64,000 nt of DNA from Tridacna crocea. Taxonomy: Eukaryota > Mollusca > Bivalvia > Cardiida > Cardiidae. Location of the stretch: NCBI GenBank assembly GCA_943736015.1, contig OX031063.1, positions 20,877,501 through 20,941,500 of the forward strand. Direction: 5' to 3'. Every line of letters starts with the position of its first letter. The first letter of the stretch is position 1. This document shows, piece by piece, positions 1 to 12,183 of the stretch. Made by a program: the position numbers and the translations under genes. The notes under the pieces are model-generated. The model was not told where the DNA came from. It made no database searches and saw nothing but the letters and a program-made list of their open reading frames with translations.

Positions 1-73
1 TTGGGGACAAATTTCAAAGTGGTAGGGAAGTATACATGTGGCGGCGTATAATATAACTGTTTAACAACCTATA

Positions 74-136
74 TTGGGACCCCTCGCTTACAGGGCGAAT
101 GCTCTACCGACCCAGCTACCTGGACCGCCTGTAGAC
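74..136 (-). repeat. Degenerate tRNA-like (SINE head) fragment
   Basis: Read on the minus strand, this stretch has a box-A-like TAGCTGGGTCGGTAGAGC and an anticodon-arm-like TTCGCCCTGTAAGCGAG with TGT in the loop (Thr-like). The T arm is not well formed, so it is read as the head of an old tRNA-derived SINE rather than a working tRNA gene. Its body would run off the left edge. Confidence 0.35.
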
Positions 137-174
137 ACAAGTTTACCATATGGGTTTTCAAACTGTTACATTAT

Positions 175-310
175 TTCACACACAGGATCATTAAATACAC
201 AAGCAACAGATAAATTTATAAATCCTAGTTTTGTACTCTATTTGCAAAATTATAAGTGTTGAAACATGTGCACAAAATCTGTGCTGACATTTCAACTGGT
301 TTTGTCTTGA
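175..310. repeat. Dispersed repeat, second copy near 13,955-14,085
   Basis: The stretch containing TCCTAGTTTTGTACTCTATTT and TGTGCACAAAATCTGT recurs near 13,990-14,050 in the same orientation with scattered substitutions and small gaps. No coding potential or terminal structure is visible, so it is an unclassified dispersed repeat fragment. Confidence 0.5.
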
Positions 311-490
311 TCGTCTCTGCACCCAAAGGCGACCAGTCAAAAACTAACACTAACATGGCTTTTGGGAACAATGGCAGTAGAGTTATCTTTAATATATAAC
401 TAAGGAATCTTAATCTAATTCAATATATACAAATGCACCTCTTACGTTCTTCAATACTGGACTATAACGTCATTTTTTTTTTTCAAATAG

Positions 491-684
491 TGGCGAAGGA
501 ACACTTGGGCGAAAAAGCATTCAGCATGCCAAAAATCAAGAGAGATTGGCCCCAACACAGCATTGTGCAGAGCAATTTGAGACCGAAGACTTATAATACT
601 ACTAATGTAAAAAAAAGAAATATTGAGGTATATGATTCTGCGCTTACCCTTCCAAAGTCACTTGCTCGTCATCACTCATTTTGA
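491..684 (+). CDS. Candidate last exon of an unidentified gene
   Basis: A long T tract ending in CAAATAG makes a good 3' splice site just before 491. From there one frame stays open to a TGA at 682-684, with the first two bases completing a split codon. The roughly 64-residue peptide is polar and basic, ends in LARHHSF, and contains KIKRDWPQHSIVQSNLRP, which looks more like protein than most chance frames here. AT-rich sequence follows (TATTAAAG at 700-707), but no clear AATAAA. I do not recognise the family. Upstream exons would lie left of the window. It may be a chance open frame. Confidence 0.35.
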
Positions 685-3600
685 CCTTTAAATTTTATAT
701 TAAAGTGAACAATCCTGTGTCTATGAAAATATATATTGTATGTCCATATTGCGCATGCGCTAGGATGAATACAAACTTCCGGACTCCCCCCCCCCCATTT
801 TTTTTCCATGACATGTTTATTCTGCGACATTAAAGGAAGTTTGCGACTGCCGGCTTATCCAAAGAGACTTCTTCTGTAGATTTTGTTGTTGTTGTTGTTG
901 TTGAACAGTAACAAAAATTAATGAGATAGGTCACCAGAAAATCAATTTTCTTTGCGAAATTATTCTAATATACAGTCTGTTTCGTCATAGTTTCCTAAAT
1001 AAACAGAAATAAAAAAAAAAAAGAAGACATAGGAAATGGACATGTTGTTTTTTAAGGATTTTAAAAAAGATTTGTTCCTTTGATTTGATTGCAAAAGTCC
1101 TCTTTCATAATTGTATTTTTTACTCAGCTGAATTATCTAAGAAAAAAAATAATTATTTCGTTTGGAAAAAAATTACACCGATGGAAAAGACTACTTTATT
1201 TGGAAACGCAGTTCTAAAGAGGCTCACGTGACTGCCATGCACTGCATGAGCGGTTTCTACATTCTGGGTTAACTGCATATTGAAATTCATTATTATTATT
1301 TATATTATTTGCTCTTGCCAAATGAACCCAAGGCAGTTGGCGAGAATTTAATGATTTCTTTTTTGGGGAATCATTTTTTGAAGTTATTAATGTAGCCTCC
1401 TGCATACAAAACTGGTTCTTTGAAATCCCCTTTAAGGTGACCCTTCAGATTTAGGAACGACCCCCCCCCCCCCCAAAAAAAAAAAAAAAATTTCCTTATA
1501 CTCTCAAAGCCTTTTAATTTCCATTCATAAATCCCAGTAATCGAAAGCCATACGACAACAAGAGAAATTAAAGATTTACTATGGCTAAGGTCGACACCGA
1601 TGGGAAACACCATCTATTTTTACATGAGCAACTCACTCATTAACATGCCTGAAATACACAGACAAAGCTTCAAACAGAGCGTCCGAAGAAGACATGATGG
1701 AAAATAATTACAATTTGTAATTTTGTTATGTTATGGAACTTAGGCATCATTAGTCACGTACCAGTCACTTGGCATTTCCACAATACTTTTTTTTTTTATA
1801 TCCAGCGCAAAATCTAAAAATACCTTGAGAGGCTACGTAGCCTTTTAAGGGAACAACACAAAAAAATGTAATTCTATGATTCTTAGTCACAAATGATTTT
1901 TTTTTTTTTTTTTTTTTTTTAATAAATTTCAGTGATGCATATATATATATTTTTTTTTTTTTAATTTGACGAGATGTGAAAAATCTTAATACGCATCTTT
2001 AATATACGACTTTTCTTTCTGTAGGCTACCGAAAGATTGATAATATGACATTGTTCTTTTTTTCGTGATTGTGGGATTGGGCATACAACCACCAGTACAG
2101 CTGCTTTCTTTTTTCTTATTTATCGCGTTTAGGATGAATAAGATTTTAAAAATATGTCCTTATAACTATTCAAGACTGGATTAGCTTGTTCAGTGCAGAA
2201 TATCCGCAAGGGAAGTAGCTCTTGGTGACGCGTCGGTATCGGTAACACTGGCAAATGGTCTACGATTTGCCAGTTACATTTGATATAAGTGATATTTCCA
2301 TTTTATCGTAAGCGACACACCGGAAGTATCAGTCACTTGGCACCGGACAAAAAAAGCATTATTTCAATGACAAATGCTGTATGTCCCGTTCGCAAATCCT
2401 TTTAATTTGGACAAATTCACAACTGAAAAAAGAATGACATAGCTATAAATCTACAGAAAATCAATTGTAACATAATTTAAACATATTTCACGTTATTGCT
2501 TTTGAAAAAATAAAAGAATGAACAGACAAAATATGCACTTTATGAGATGGTATTGAAATAAAGAGCATGCATATGACTACGAACGAACTTACTTTCTGTA
2601 TCCTGTGTAAAATTCATAATCCCGTCCATTAATGATCACCAGACGGGTAAATTTATATTAAACAAAAGATGTGACACGTGCGTCTTAATCTGTAAGAAGC
2701 AAGCACATTACACCTCTTTTAAAGGTCACCCACCCATCAGTGCGATACCGAGATCAAAGAAACGCCGAGTTAACCCATTACCAATTTTTCTTATTAAAAT
2801 TTCATTAGACACATATTCTGAAATACTCAAAATGAGGCTAGAATAAAGATTTTGTGATGAAGTTATGGAAGGTTTGAAATTTTATCTGAACCCACTTTTC
2901 TTTTGTTCTTGATCTATAACATGAAGTTATTCATAAATAGGAGCATGCCTGAAAGTGCAACAAAGAGTGCTGTAATATCAGTAAATGGACTGCTCTTGTC
3001 TCTTTGAAGACACTGACAGCTATCTAACATTTTACCAAAGTATTTCATGTTTTGGCGACCCGGAAAAAAAGGGGGCGGTTTAGACGTGCTGATTTGTCAC
3101 ATTTTCTGTTATTTGTCTCACTTCCTCAACCTTAAAACCCCTTCCAACAAGAGCCGTCAGAAATGGGTTATGTTCCCCGAACAAGTGCTTGTCATAAAAT
3201 GTATGAAATTGGAAAAAATAATGCAAAAGCAAATTTTAGGATGATAGTAATTGACGATATATCTACCAGGAGAAAAATGCGCTAACACAAACTGAAATAG
3301 GGCTCGACAAACGAATAGACAGACTGGCAGCAAAATTCTTTTGGGGAGAATAGCAACTGAATGTGAAATTTTGACGAGCAAAATAATGGAGAAAAACTAA
3401 CTCTAACTCTACCATGAAGTCCCCCTTTCCCCTAAAACGTCTTGAAACATGGAAAAATTAAAGTTTTCTGTCAATCAATAAGATTTATCTGTTTATGAAT
3501 TTTGACCTTACTAGCTGTAATACTTTTGGAATAATAGTCATCACAAACTTGTGGAGGGATATTAAGCCCCCTCTAAGCCCCCTTTTCCCTTAAGACAATA

Positions 3601-4933
3601 TTTCATAATTAGAATAAATACAAAGGGTATGTGGTTTGTGGCATTTTTTAATAATCATTATGATTATTAAAAAAAGCCACAAACCACACATTCATTATAA
3701 TAAATATTGCAACATTAAGTGTAAAGGTTTGGAATTGTTAAAATCTGTTGCAGTGAGTACGTCTGTTCTAATTACTTGCCCTAAAAGATGCATCTTTCTG
3801 CCCGAGCACTTTTTTTTTTAAATGCATCACAATGTTACCTGGTTTAACTGTCCCAGTTTAAACGTATATTTGCACTCATTTCTTTCGGGATGGGGGGGGG
3901 GGGGATTTTTAAGTTATCAAACCTTATCCAACTAAATGATTTAAACGACAAGTTTAAAGCCGATTGTAAAAACCCAAATGTTTCTTCAAAGGAATATCTC
4001 GAGGAAAAATACCTCCATATCGGACAGTGTAGATCTAGGATCTGACAGCACGTTCTTCGTATTCTGATCTTGATATATATTGTCGGTAGACAAAAGAATG
4101 CGCATTTGTGTTTTTATGAGTTTTAATAAATGTTTATATATTTATTTATTTATTTATTTTTTCAATCAATTATGTTATCCTTTATTTTCCCATTATCTTC
4201 TTTAGTTTAGAAGATCTACCCGACTACTCATTGGTAATACGATTACATTATATGGCCTGTGTGTACTTTGGTATACAATTTATCGAATTTCACTCTGAAA
4301 AATTTCTTGAAACAAATGGCAACTGCAAAGTTATTTTTTTTGCCGTGCTAATTCCCTTTTTATTAATCTTTGCTGTAACTTTTGTATTTGTACTTGCTCC
4401 CTTAAAAGTTGATTAAGGTAATGCACTTCCGGTCAAAATTCCAATTGGTTGATAAATAAGGTTAAATAAGGTTTATGCAGAAATAATATTTTTTGCACAA
4501 TTCTAACGGATCAGAAATTCCGTTTGTCTATCTTGAAATTATTTTTTTATACTTATGTTAGTTTTCTGAAAAGGGAGGTAATTATTATCTCTTTTTGAAT
4601 TGAGAATATAGTGGTTTTAGATTTATAAATGATAATTCAAGAAAGAAAAAATGGAAAAACTGAAAAGGTGAAAGTATCTCAATAATATCATTTTGAATTA
4701 TAGCTAATTTTGCAGGATGATATTTTTAGTGGAAATAGCTGTTTTCCATTACACAGGTCTTACCTTAATTGCAGAACTCTGCAGACCAACACAACAGAAA
4801 GTCGATAGATAGTGCTCTATCTTTGCTTTTGGAAAATTTAAGATGGACTTGAGGCGGTACGATGTGCAAAGAATGTCCAAATATGAAAAGATAAATCACC
4901 GTAGAGTCTCTTTATCGCGACTACTGGTAAATA
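685..4933. other. Intergenic AT-rich DNA with simple repeats
   Basis: No gene is supported. Low-complexity tracts are poly-C at 785-797, TTG repeats at 880-903, adjacent poly-C and poly-A at 1461-1491, poly-T at 1898-1920, poly-G at 3892-3904 and TTTA repeats at 4135-4160. A hairpin at 3630-3690 is listed separately. The stretch 3515-3660 is an inverted relative of 23,930-24,060. Confidence 0.6.
3630..3690. repeat. 30-bp-arm hairpin (fold-back)
   Basis: TGTGGTTTGTGGC followed by a T-rich run is mirrored by an A-rich run and GCCACAAACCACACA, giving two arms of about 30 bp with almost no loop (centre 3660/3661). One arm only recurs near 23,935-23,955, inside a larger element, so this is probably a rearranged transposon end. 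Confidence 0.7.
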
Positions 4934-5162
4934 TTAACTCTTTACCAAACAACAAAATTTTAGACTGGTCCAAATTGAAAGCTTTTGCAGACGACAAATT
5001 GATTGTGACTTCAATGATGAAATTTGTCCGTGACAGGGTAGAAAACATTGTTGGAAAAGGAGAAAATGCTGGTTACCAGCATTTTCTCCTTTTCCAACGA
5101 TGTTTTCAAAAGGCCTCTACTCCAGGGTCGTAAAAAGTCGGGATTGTGTGGGAAAGGGTTAA
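4934..5162 (+). mobile_element. TTAA fold-back MITE, intact
   Basis: TTAA lies at both ends, with CTCTTTACCAAAC on the left and GTGTGGGAAAGGG on the right. The central hairpin (about 5044-5104) has apex GGTTACC. Both arms carry the same variant, GTTGGAAAAGG opposite CCTTTTCCAAC, where most copies have GTGGGAAAAGG opposite CCTTTTCCCAC. Confidence 0.88.
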
Positions 5163-6714
5163 ACAACATCGAGACGACCATGATGATAGTGTCCTTATTC
5201 CGTTTCCGGATTTTGCGATACTTACACCTACCCGGAAGTGAGTTTGTTTACCATTCCCTATGTCTATGTCTTCGCTTCAGAAAGAGTATGAACGACATTT
5301 TACATCCCTTCTTAGAACATTGTGCATTTTGAAATGATTACAGCCACATTCAGGTATATTTCCTGTGCTCCCTAGTTAAGACATCAACTGATTTATCTTC
5401 AGTCTGAAGGTGTCTGCTCCGATGCTATTTTTGTTACTGTTCTTCGCATACACCTTCAGACCAACCTTCATTTAGCGATAACACCGATATCGGGTTTTTC
5501 CAGTTTACCTTCTGACTTGCATGTATTTTGGTACAATTTCACTTACTCACAAAATCATCAATTTTAAACATTTTGGCCGAGAAACAGTCTTAGCACACAG
5601 AAAAAGTATATCGATATCGATATATGAAGAAAAAAAAATAGTATCGATTGGATTTTATTGATTTTTTTCCGTTTCGAAATGGCTCCTATCATCGTAGTGG
5701 GGAAATAGAAAATTCTATTTTTAGAACATGACATCCGGGGTCGCTATCGAAATCTCGTTATTTCTCAATGGCAGTATGGCTTTGTGGGTAAAATGACGTA
5801 CCAAATTGAAGGTCATTCCCCAAGGAAGACGTAGATACCAAACAAACGCGGGTTTTTTCAAAATTAAGACAATTTAAACAATTTACAAGTTTTTGAGAGC
5901 GAAGGATCATGAGGTTATTGTCCTCCGAAAGGATCCGAAAGGCATCTTGCTATTTTATGGAGTCTCTTCTTGCAGAAAACAGCGGTTTTGTCCCAAAATA
6001 TGATAGCGCATCTTAGCGCAAAGCCAAAAAAGCACCCTACCATTTACCGCTGCATGAACCGGAAGTTCCCCGTTGCTGTAATTTCGATCGTTACTAAAAA
6101 CCGGATAGATCGCAGTATCAAATACATTTTTAAATTGCATGACGTAAACTCGCATTGGCCACTTTGAAATAGAATTTTGGACAATGTTTAGACCCATCAC
6201 CAAGAATGTCGAGCGTTTTGTACATCGAGAAAGATTGTAGCAACATTAAAAAAAATAGAGGGTATTGTGCAATAGCCAATACTCACGTATCGCCAATACT
6301 TTGTATAGGCACTTGCATCAGTATTGTACCAAGTCATCAAAATGTTGAATATTAATATTTTTTTTTATTTTTCCACTAGATCTTATATTTTTTTGTCCAT
6401 TCTGGCTTAGATATAATTTTTTTAGCTTTAATATCTCATTTTTTCCCTGCAACATTGATTGAAAAGTAGAACTTAAGAAAATTGATTTTTTTTTGCCATG
6501 AATGATTGTTTAGACTTGAGTCTTTAACTGTTATACATGTAGGTAGTATGCAGTTTTTCTGAAAAGTTCTCAATAATCCATATTGCTTTCTCTAATTTTC
6601 CTTCTCCCATTTTATTTCCTGTCCTCATGTTTTGGCTCATTTCATTGTCTGCCACAACTTTCAAAACTCAGTCAGTCAAAAATTGTGTTGATGTCAACTG
6701 TTAAAGTAGAGTAC
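5163..6714. other. Intergenic DNA without a recognised gene
   Basis: No supported coding exon. Positions 5396-5475 hold one arm (CTTCAGTCTGAAGGT, then GCTCCGATGC) of the fold-back repeat seen complete at 13,370-13,498. A short ATCGATATCGATAT run lies near 5610. Confidence 0.5.
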
Positions 6715-6945
6715 TTAAACCCATTACCACACAATCAAAATTTTTAACATCCATGTGAAAAATAGCTTTAGAAAACATTACAGGAAAAGAAGAAAATGCC
6801 GATAACCAGCATTTTTTCCTTTTCCCCACAGTGTTCTCTTTCCATTTTGATTCAGATTCCATGGTTTAAGTGAAATCTAATTTGTCATCCACAACAGCTT
6901 TCCATTTGAAACAGTATACAATTTTGTCATCTGGTAAAGGGTTAA
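6715..6945 (-). mobile_element. TTAA fold-back MITE, diverged
   Basis: Left end TTAAACCCATTACCACAC and right end GGTAAAGGGTTAA frame a hairpin whose left arm has drifted (GGAAAAGAAG and GCCGATAACC). The two TTAA sites are still present. Confidence 0.8.
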
Positions 6946-7099
6946 TACAATCTGATTTTTTTTTCAGTGTTTCTCTTTTTTCTTATGATGAGACCCAATC
7001 CCCAGCACAACCTATTTTAGACTGAACCTGGAAACTGTCACTATCAGGAGATCATTTCTCTCAGACTCAGTCACAACCTCCCTCCTACTCAGCTAGAGG

Positions 7100-7291
7100 T
7101 ACTGAAGTAGAAGCCTTGGGAAAACATCGTGGAAAAAAGAAAATGCTGGTAACCAGCATTTTCTCCTTTTCCCACCATGTTTTCTACCCTTTCATAGACT
7201 GAAATCATCTTTTCAGCAAAAGTTGAATTGTTGTCTGCAAATGCTTTCAATTTAGTCAATTCCAAAAGTTAGTCATTTGGGAAAGGGTTAA
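7100..7291 (-). mobile_element. TTAA fold-back MITE, left end lost
   Basis: The hairpin around 7120-7186 (apex GGTAACC) and the L flank (TTGTCTGCAAATGCTTTC) are clear. The right end is GGGAAAGGGTTAA. The left R-flank terminus is not recognisable. Confidence 0.7.
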
Positions 7292-7487
7292 AGTAAACAA
7301 ACGTGTAAACTTTAAAGAATCCCCGCAAATTCCAAACTTAAAAGCTGATTTGACAGAAGCTGTAACCCTATAAAAAAAAAATAGCAATTGATCTTGCAAC
7401 TGAGCTGCATACATCATATCTTCATCTTCAAAAAGTGCAAGAAAAGTTTAATTTAATGAAAGGCTTACAGATATTATTTGAGTACCA

Positions 7488-7680
7488 CACCCCTTGAAAA
7501 CATTGTTGGAATAGAATAAAGTACTGGTATCCAGCATTTTTTTCTTTTCCCACAATGTTTTATATTTTTTCTGAATCATATGTCTTTGTTTGAGCCATAT
7601 CCAATTTGTTATCTGCAACAGCCCTGAATTTGGACCTGTCTAAAAATCAGTCTAAAATATTGTTGTCTAGTAAAACGAAG
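7488..7680 (-). mobile_element. TTAA fold-back MITE, decayed
   Basis: A broken hairpin (GGTATCC apex near 7531) and the L-flank words TATCTGCAACAGCC and TTTGGACCTGTCTAAAA are visible. The right terminus is reduced to TTGTCTAGTAAAAC, and its last part belongs to the tandem duplication at 7591-7952. Confidence 0.55.
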
Positions 7681-7952
7681 TGTCCGACAAATATGGTGAA
7701 TTCATAGTTTCAGCACTCTTTTGCATAGATCTTTTTTGTATTAAGATATCAATATCATTTTATTACAAATTTGAGCCATATCCAATTTGTTATCTGCAAC
7801 AGCCCTGAATTTGGACCTGTCTAAAAATCAGTCTAAAATATTGTTGTCTAGTAAAACGAAGTGTCCGACAAATATGGTGAATTCATAGTTTCAGCACTCT
7901 TTTGCATAGATCTTTTTTGTATTAAGATATCAATATCATTTTATTACAAATT
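7591..7952 (+). repeat. Perfect 181-bp tandem duplication
   Basis: The segment starting TGAGCCATATCCAATTTG at 7591 starts again at 7772. I see no difference between the copies over 181 bp. It includes the L-flank half of a decayed fold-back MITE. Identity implies a very recent event, an allelic difference or an assembly error. Confidence 0.85.
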
Positions 7953-8313
7953 AAAAGGCAAAATGATGTATAACACTTCATAATACTTGAGTCTTGATCT
8001 GTTTTTACATGTAAAAAGACACTCATGTCGCAAATTAAATCAAATAAAAGATGTCAAATTAATTGTCAGACAGATTTATGACGGTATCCTCACATTTTTG
8101 GTGATAACTTTTTTATTTTAAGTGATAAAAGCTTGATTTTTGCACCATTCTTTAGCAAATTGAAAGACCTTTACAGTGATATATAACACTTTAGGATTTG
8201 TTGAAAATGTAAAAATAGGATGTTACTGCTACTTCATTTAAAGTATCTGGAAAAAATACGATTTTACCCGCATCTGTTTTCAACAGCTCTCCAGTATGCG
8301 ACAAAATTTCCAA
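7953..8313. other. Intergenic stretch, nothing recognised
   Basis: AT-rich sequence between the 181-bp tandem duplication and the left inverted repeat of the 4.7-kb element. No coding or repeat structure was recognised. Confidence 0.5.
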
Positions 8314-10384
8314 TGACAGCTAATAAAATGGGCATGGATCATTAGATAAATGATTAATCTTTACAAAAAAACTGGTGTTAGTTAAAATCCAACTCTTACC
8401 TTTGTGCAAATCTGTATCCTCCAAGTCTGCTTTTTCACGCTACACAATAATCACGCACTGTTGATTGCTGACCGAATACCTCATCTTCACAAGTACCCAT
8501 GATGTCATACGATAATTTTAGCGTCTCCATCCAATGATCTTTCGCTACATGTCATTATGTGGAAAGCAAGGAATCTTCCAGTAAGTTCTTGATCAAATTG
8601 TATCCTCGAGTGCCCAAACTGTGCTACTCTAAGATTTATCTTGGAACAAAAATATCAATAGAAAATATACGAAAAGAAAAATAAATGCAATAGTCAAATG
8701 TGTTCTTTTTCCATCAATCTCCATCAAAATTCATGTGTACAATAATTTTAAACTTACAAAACTTGATCAAACTTTACTGTATGTCAAACAAACAACCACC
8801 ATTTTTGTGTGCCTAACTCTGCCACCTGGCATAACATGACAAATTCTCACAAGTCTCGGAAAAATTAGGCCAAATTATTAATGTTATAATTTTTTTTTAA
8901 CAAATGTAACTTCAACATGAGTTGTTTTAAAATAACTTCAGGGGTTTGTCATTGCTTTCATGTGTTCCACTAGTTCTAGTAGCGTCAATGAAGGTGATTT
9001 ACCAGTGGTTATTGTTTGAGGATGCACTTTTCTTGGTAACCTGTACCTGAGAGTGGCGCAAGGTACATTAAATATATAGTGGCCTTATTAATTGTCATGT
9101 TCTTCTCTAAAATTTCTTGTTAAGCTTTCTTTGGTGCAACATGAGAATATTGTTTATTTGTTCATCTGATGGTTCATGAGTTGGGCTTTAATTAAAATGG
9201 AGGAAGCAAATATCAGTTAAGGACCGTGGAACCAAAACTTATCTATAAAGATTTGCTTGGCCTTAGCGAAATTCGTTTTGTCACATGATTTTCATTCATA
9301 AAATGTAAACATTTGCAGATGAAATGTCTCAGACATGTTTACAGTTGTATTTCGTGATTTTTGATGAAAAAAAATTGCATTACGAAAATACATAGGGAAA
9401 CAGTGAGAGGACATAAAAATCAAAATAAATATCAGCTTACATCTCAATTTGGGGTGAAAACCATTGAAATGTATTTACTATGATGTAGTAAAAACTTTTC
9501 GCACTGTCAGTCTCGCACACTCTGAAACATCGCGAGATTTTGATGAAAAAAAGAAAGGTGGCTGAGTTAGGGCAGTGGCGCAGTTAGGGCACTCGACGAT
9601 ATAATCAGTGTCATTTTGATACATATTTCTTAACCCCAAAAATATGAAGGTGAAAGTGACATATTTTTTTTGTTTCAGTCTGACATCCAACTCGACTGAG
9701 AGTTTTCATGTGTTTTTGTTTACATCTGGGCTACAAGGTCACTTGACTATCACATGATTATGAATAAATTATCTAAGAAGTATGGAGGTCCAAACAGACC
9801 ATACTTGTTATATAAACAGAAAAAGTGAGAACTACATGTACTGGACACATTTAAAATTTTGTTGCAGCATCTAGCGATTTAGAGCAAAAGATCTTTTTTA
9901 TTGCCCTTGCCATGGTGTTCCATGTGCATTATGTTGAAGAGTAAACTCTTTACAGTATTTGAAAAACCAAATTTGTGAATATTTTCATTTCTTTGGCTCA
10001 AAAATTGTTAGCTATTTGGAGATATCTTTTTGTTCAATTTTTCAACAGTTTCCAGGGTTTTCCCTGGCGCACAAATTTGTGCGTTTTGACGGATATTTTA
10101 CCTAAATGACCCGTTAAAATTTTCCGAGTGTGGGCATGGGACGCAGTTCAAGTGGGGAATCGAGAACCGTCGTAAATTTGACGAATAATGTGGGGGGCGA
10201 ATTAATTACAGACTGCGTCTATACACTTTCAATCGATTCAAAATTATACCTACTATCGTATGATACTATTCAGTTGTAAGCCAATCTCGATAATTTGTAG
10301 ACTGTGCGTACGTTTTTCGCTGTGTTTAAACGCTTTACACATGCGATAGAATGCAAAAACCAGTCGTTACCAGGCAACTGCATC

Positions 10385-12183
10385 ATGTCGCAGTCTAAGT
10401 TGACAAACTTTTTCCAGCGAAGCGAGGCTGCAAGTGTCAGTGAAAACCAATCAGATCCCGAAAATGATAGTCTTGTACCCGGACCAAGCTCTCCGAAGAA
10501 GGCTTTTGCGATAAATGGTTATCTAATTACGACTGGTTGTATTTAGACGATGATGGTAATGGCCGTGTCACACAGCCGTTGACGTATAAATTTCGCACGA
10601 TTTACGCATAAAAATTGAAATATCTGGATTTATACGCGGCGATAATAGAAAACTTAGTGGTTATACGTGAAATTTTGACAGATGAATTACGCAAGAACGA
10701 CGCAGAAACTATGTGTAACTTACGCATGAAACACGAATAAACCGCGCAAAGAACACGCATATCAACGGAAAAGCCAATTTTCTAGATAATGAAACACGCA
10801 TAAACACGAAAGAAATTCGTATGATTTACGCATGCTCCGCCTACAGATCGCGTATGTTTTACGCATGAATCGCGCATGTTCCGCGCATGCTCCGCGTCTG
10901 CAACTTTTATATAAATTTGCCACCTCCGCTGCATTTCTTCACAAACCACTGATCGCCATTTCTCATCTCCACTATCAATCTGTCCTAGATCCAAAGTTGG
11001 AATCTTCTCCCACGCCTTCTTCTCCTCCTGTGGTTCGGAATCTGCTGGAGCTGGACCAGTTGGTTGTTATGCTGCTAAAGGAGGAAGGCAAGAACTTCTC
11101 TGCGTTGGAGATTCATGGTCTTCTCTCTTGGATGGCATACGACAGAGATGTGAACTCATGGACGGCATGATGGAGACTGAGGCAGCGGTCCGAGATCGAC
11201 CGGTTTATATACCCTGTCCCCATACGCGTTTCTTGCGTGAAGCATGCATGATTCCAGCGTAAATCTAGCGTATTTCATTCGTTTTTATCAGTGATCCATG
11301 CGTAATGTGTGTAGTGTCTTAGCGGTATACGCGAAATATAAGTGATACATCTGCGATACATGAGTGTTATATCCGTGAAAGGTTCGTTAAACATACGCGG
11401 ACATACGTGGAATGGTCGTGAAAATTGCCAACTTTGCGTATGTATCGCGCACATGCGCCTATGAATTACGCACGAATTACGTAAGAACTACGTAAAAGCT
11501 ACGTAAATTACGCATAGATCGCGTAAATCCAAACAGTCGAAAAATTTTGTGCAGCTCAAAACCGTTTTCGCGTATGTCCACGTATGCTCACCCTGGACTC
11601 CACTCCCTGCGCACAGAGACGAATGAAATGCGCATAAAAAACGTATGAATTACGTATATCGCGCATGTATTGCGTATCTCCGCGTATGCCTCAAATTTTA
11701 TACGTAGTTTATGCGTAATTTATGCGTAATTGCTGTGTGACACGGCCTTAAAATGAAGTGTAGTCCATGCGTCAAGACTCAGCAAGACAACCCCTTTGTA
11801 ACTGGCTGTGAAAACTATCGAAGTTCAACATTAGTCAGACACCAAAAAACTGCCAGTCATATCACGGCCCTCAAAACGTTGAAGTTGAGTAGCAACATGA
11901 CCAAAAGTATGAAAATTGCCAAGAGGGAGCATGAGAAACTTCAGACCAGTGGTTTAAATGTTCAGCGTCATGTTGTACAATTATGGACTGTCTATTGGTA
12001 TGGCCAAAAACGGAATTTCAGCCCGAAATTTTCCAGCCCTGATGAAACTTCAACAAGAAAATGGCTGTAGTTTAGCAGACAAATATTATATTAAGCCAGA
12101 AATTGTTTCAGAGATGAAGTCTGTGCTTGCTAATCAGGTTGAATAGTCACTATTGAATGATATTTTGGACAGCAGATTTTTTG
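10385..12183 (+). pseudogene. TTF-type zinc-finger hAT-transposase/ZNF862-like remnant
   Basis: Translation from the ATG at 10,385 begins MSQSKLTNFFQRSE, a common start of ZNF862-like and hAT-derived proteins. After a frameshift near 10,505 the next frame gives KWLSNYDWLYLDDDGN. A 1.2-kb element then splits the gene. Coding resumes at 11,753 with MKCSPC and PFVTGCENYRSSTLVRHQ, a TTF-type zinc-finger signature. A one-base insertion near 12,000 shifts the frame before MAKNGISARNFPALMKLQ, then DIVSEM-type sequence runs to an in-frame TAG near 12,144, after which SLLNDILDSRFFG is still readable. The catalytic core is absent. Two frameshifts, a stop and an insertion make it a dead gene. Confidence 0.65.
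10561..11747. mobile_element. Inverted-repeat element dense in ATGCGTAA/TTACGCAT words
   Basis: The ends are GGCCGTGTCACACAGC and GCTGTGTGACACGGCC, a perfect 16-bp inverted repeat, inserted into the zinc-finger remnant next to TAA on both sides (GGTAAT before, TTAAAATG after). A 3-bp TAA-like target would suit a PIF/Harbinger-type MITE, but this is inference. Both outer thirds are packed with TTACGCAT, ATGCGTAA and GCGCATG words, and the core (10,920-11,170) is less repetitive. No transposase is readable. Confidence 0.65.

Noticed and set aside
4843-5332. Two overlapping open frames of 94-96 codons
   Set aside because: Both run through the hairpin of a fold-back MITE, and the same peptide pieces ([27 protein letters not shown]) recur at nearly every MITE copy in the window. 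They are translations of the repeat, not genes.
10782-11170. Open frames on both strands inside the GCGTAA-rich element
   Set aside because: They exist because the CpG-rich motif array lacks stops. No transposase motif is visible. I could not confirm a remnant.
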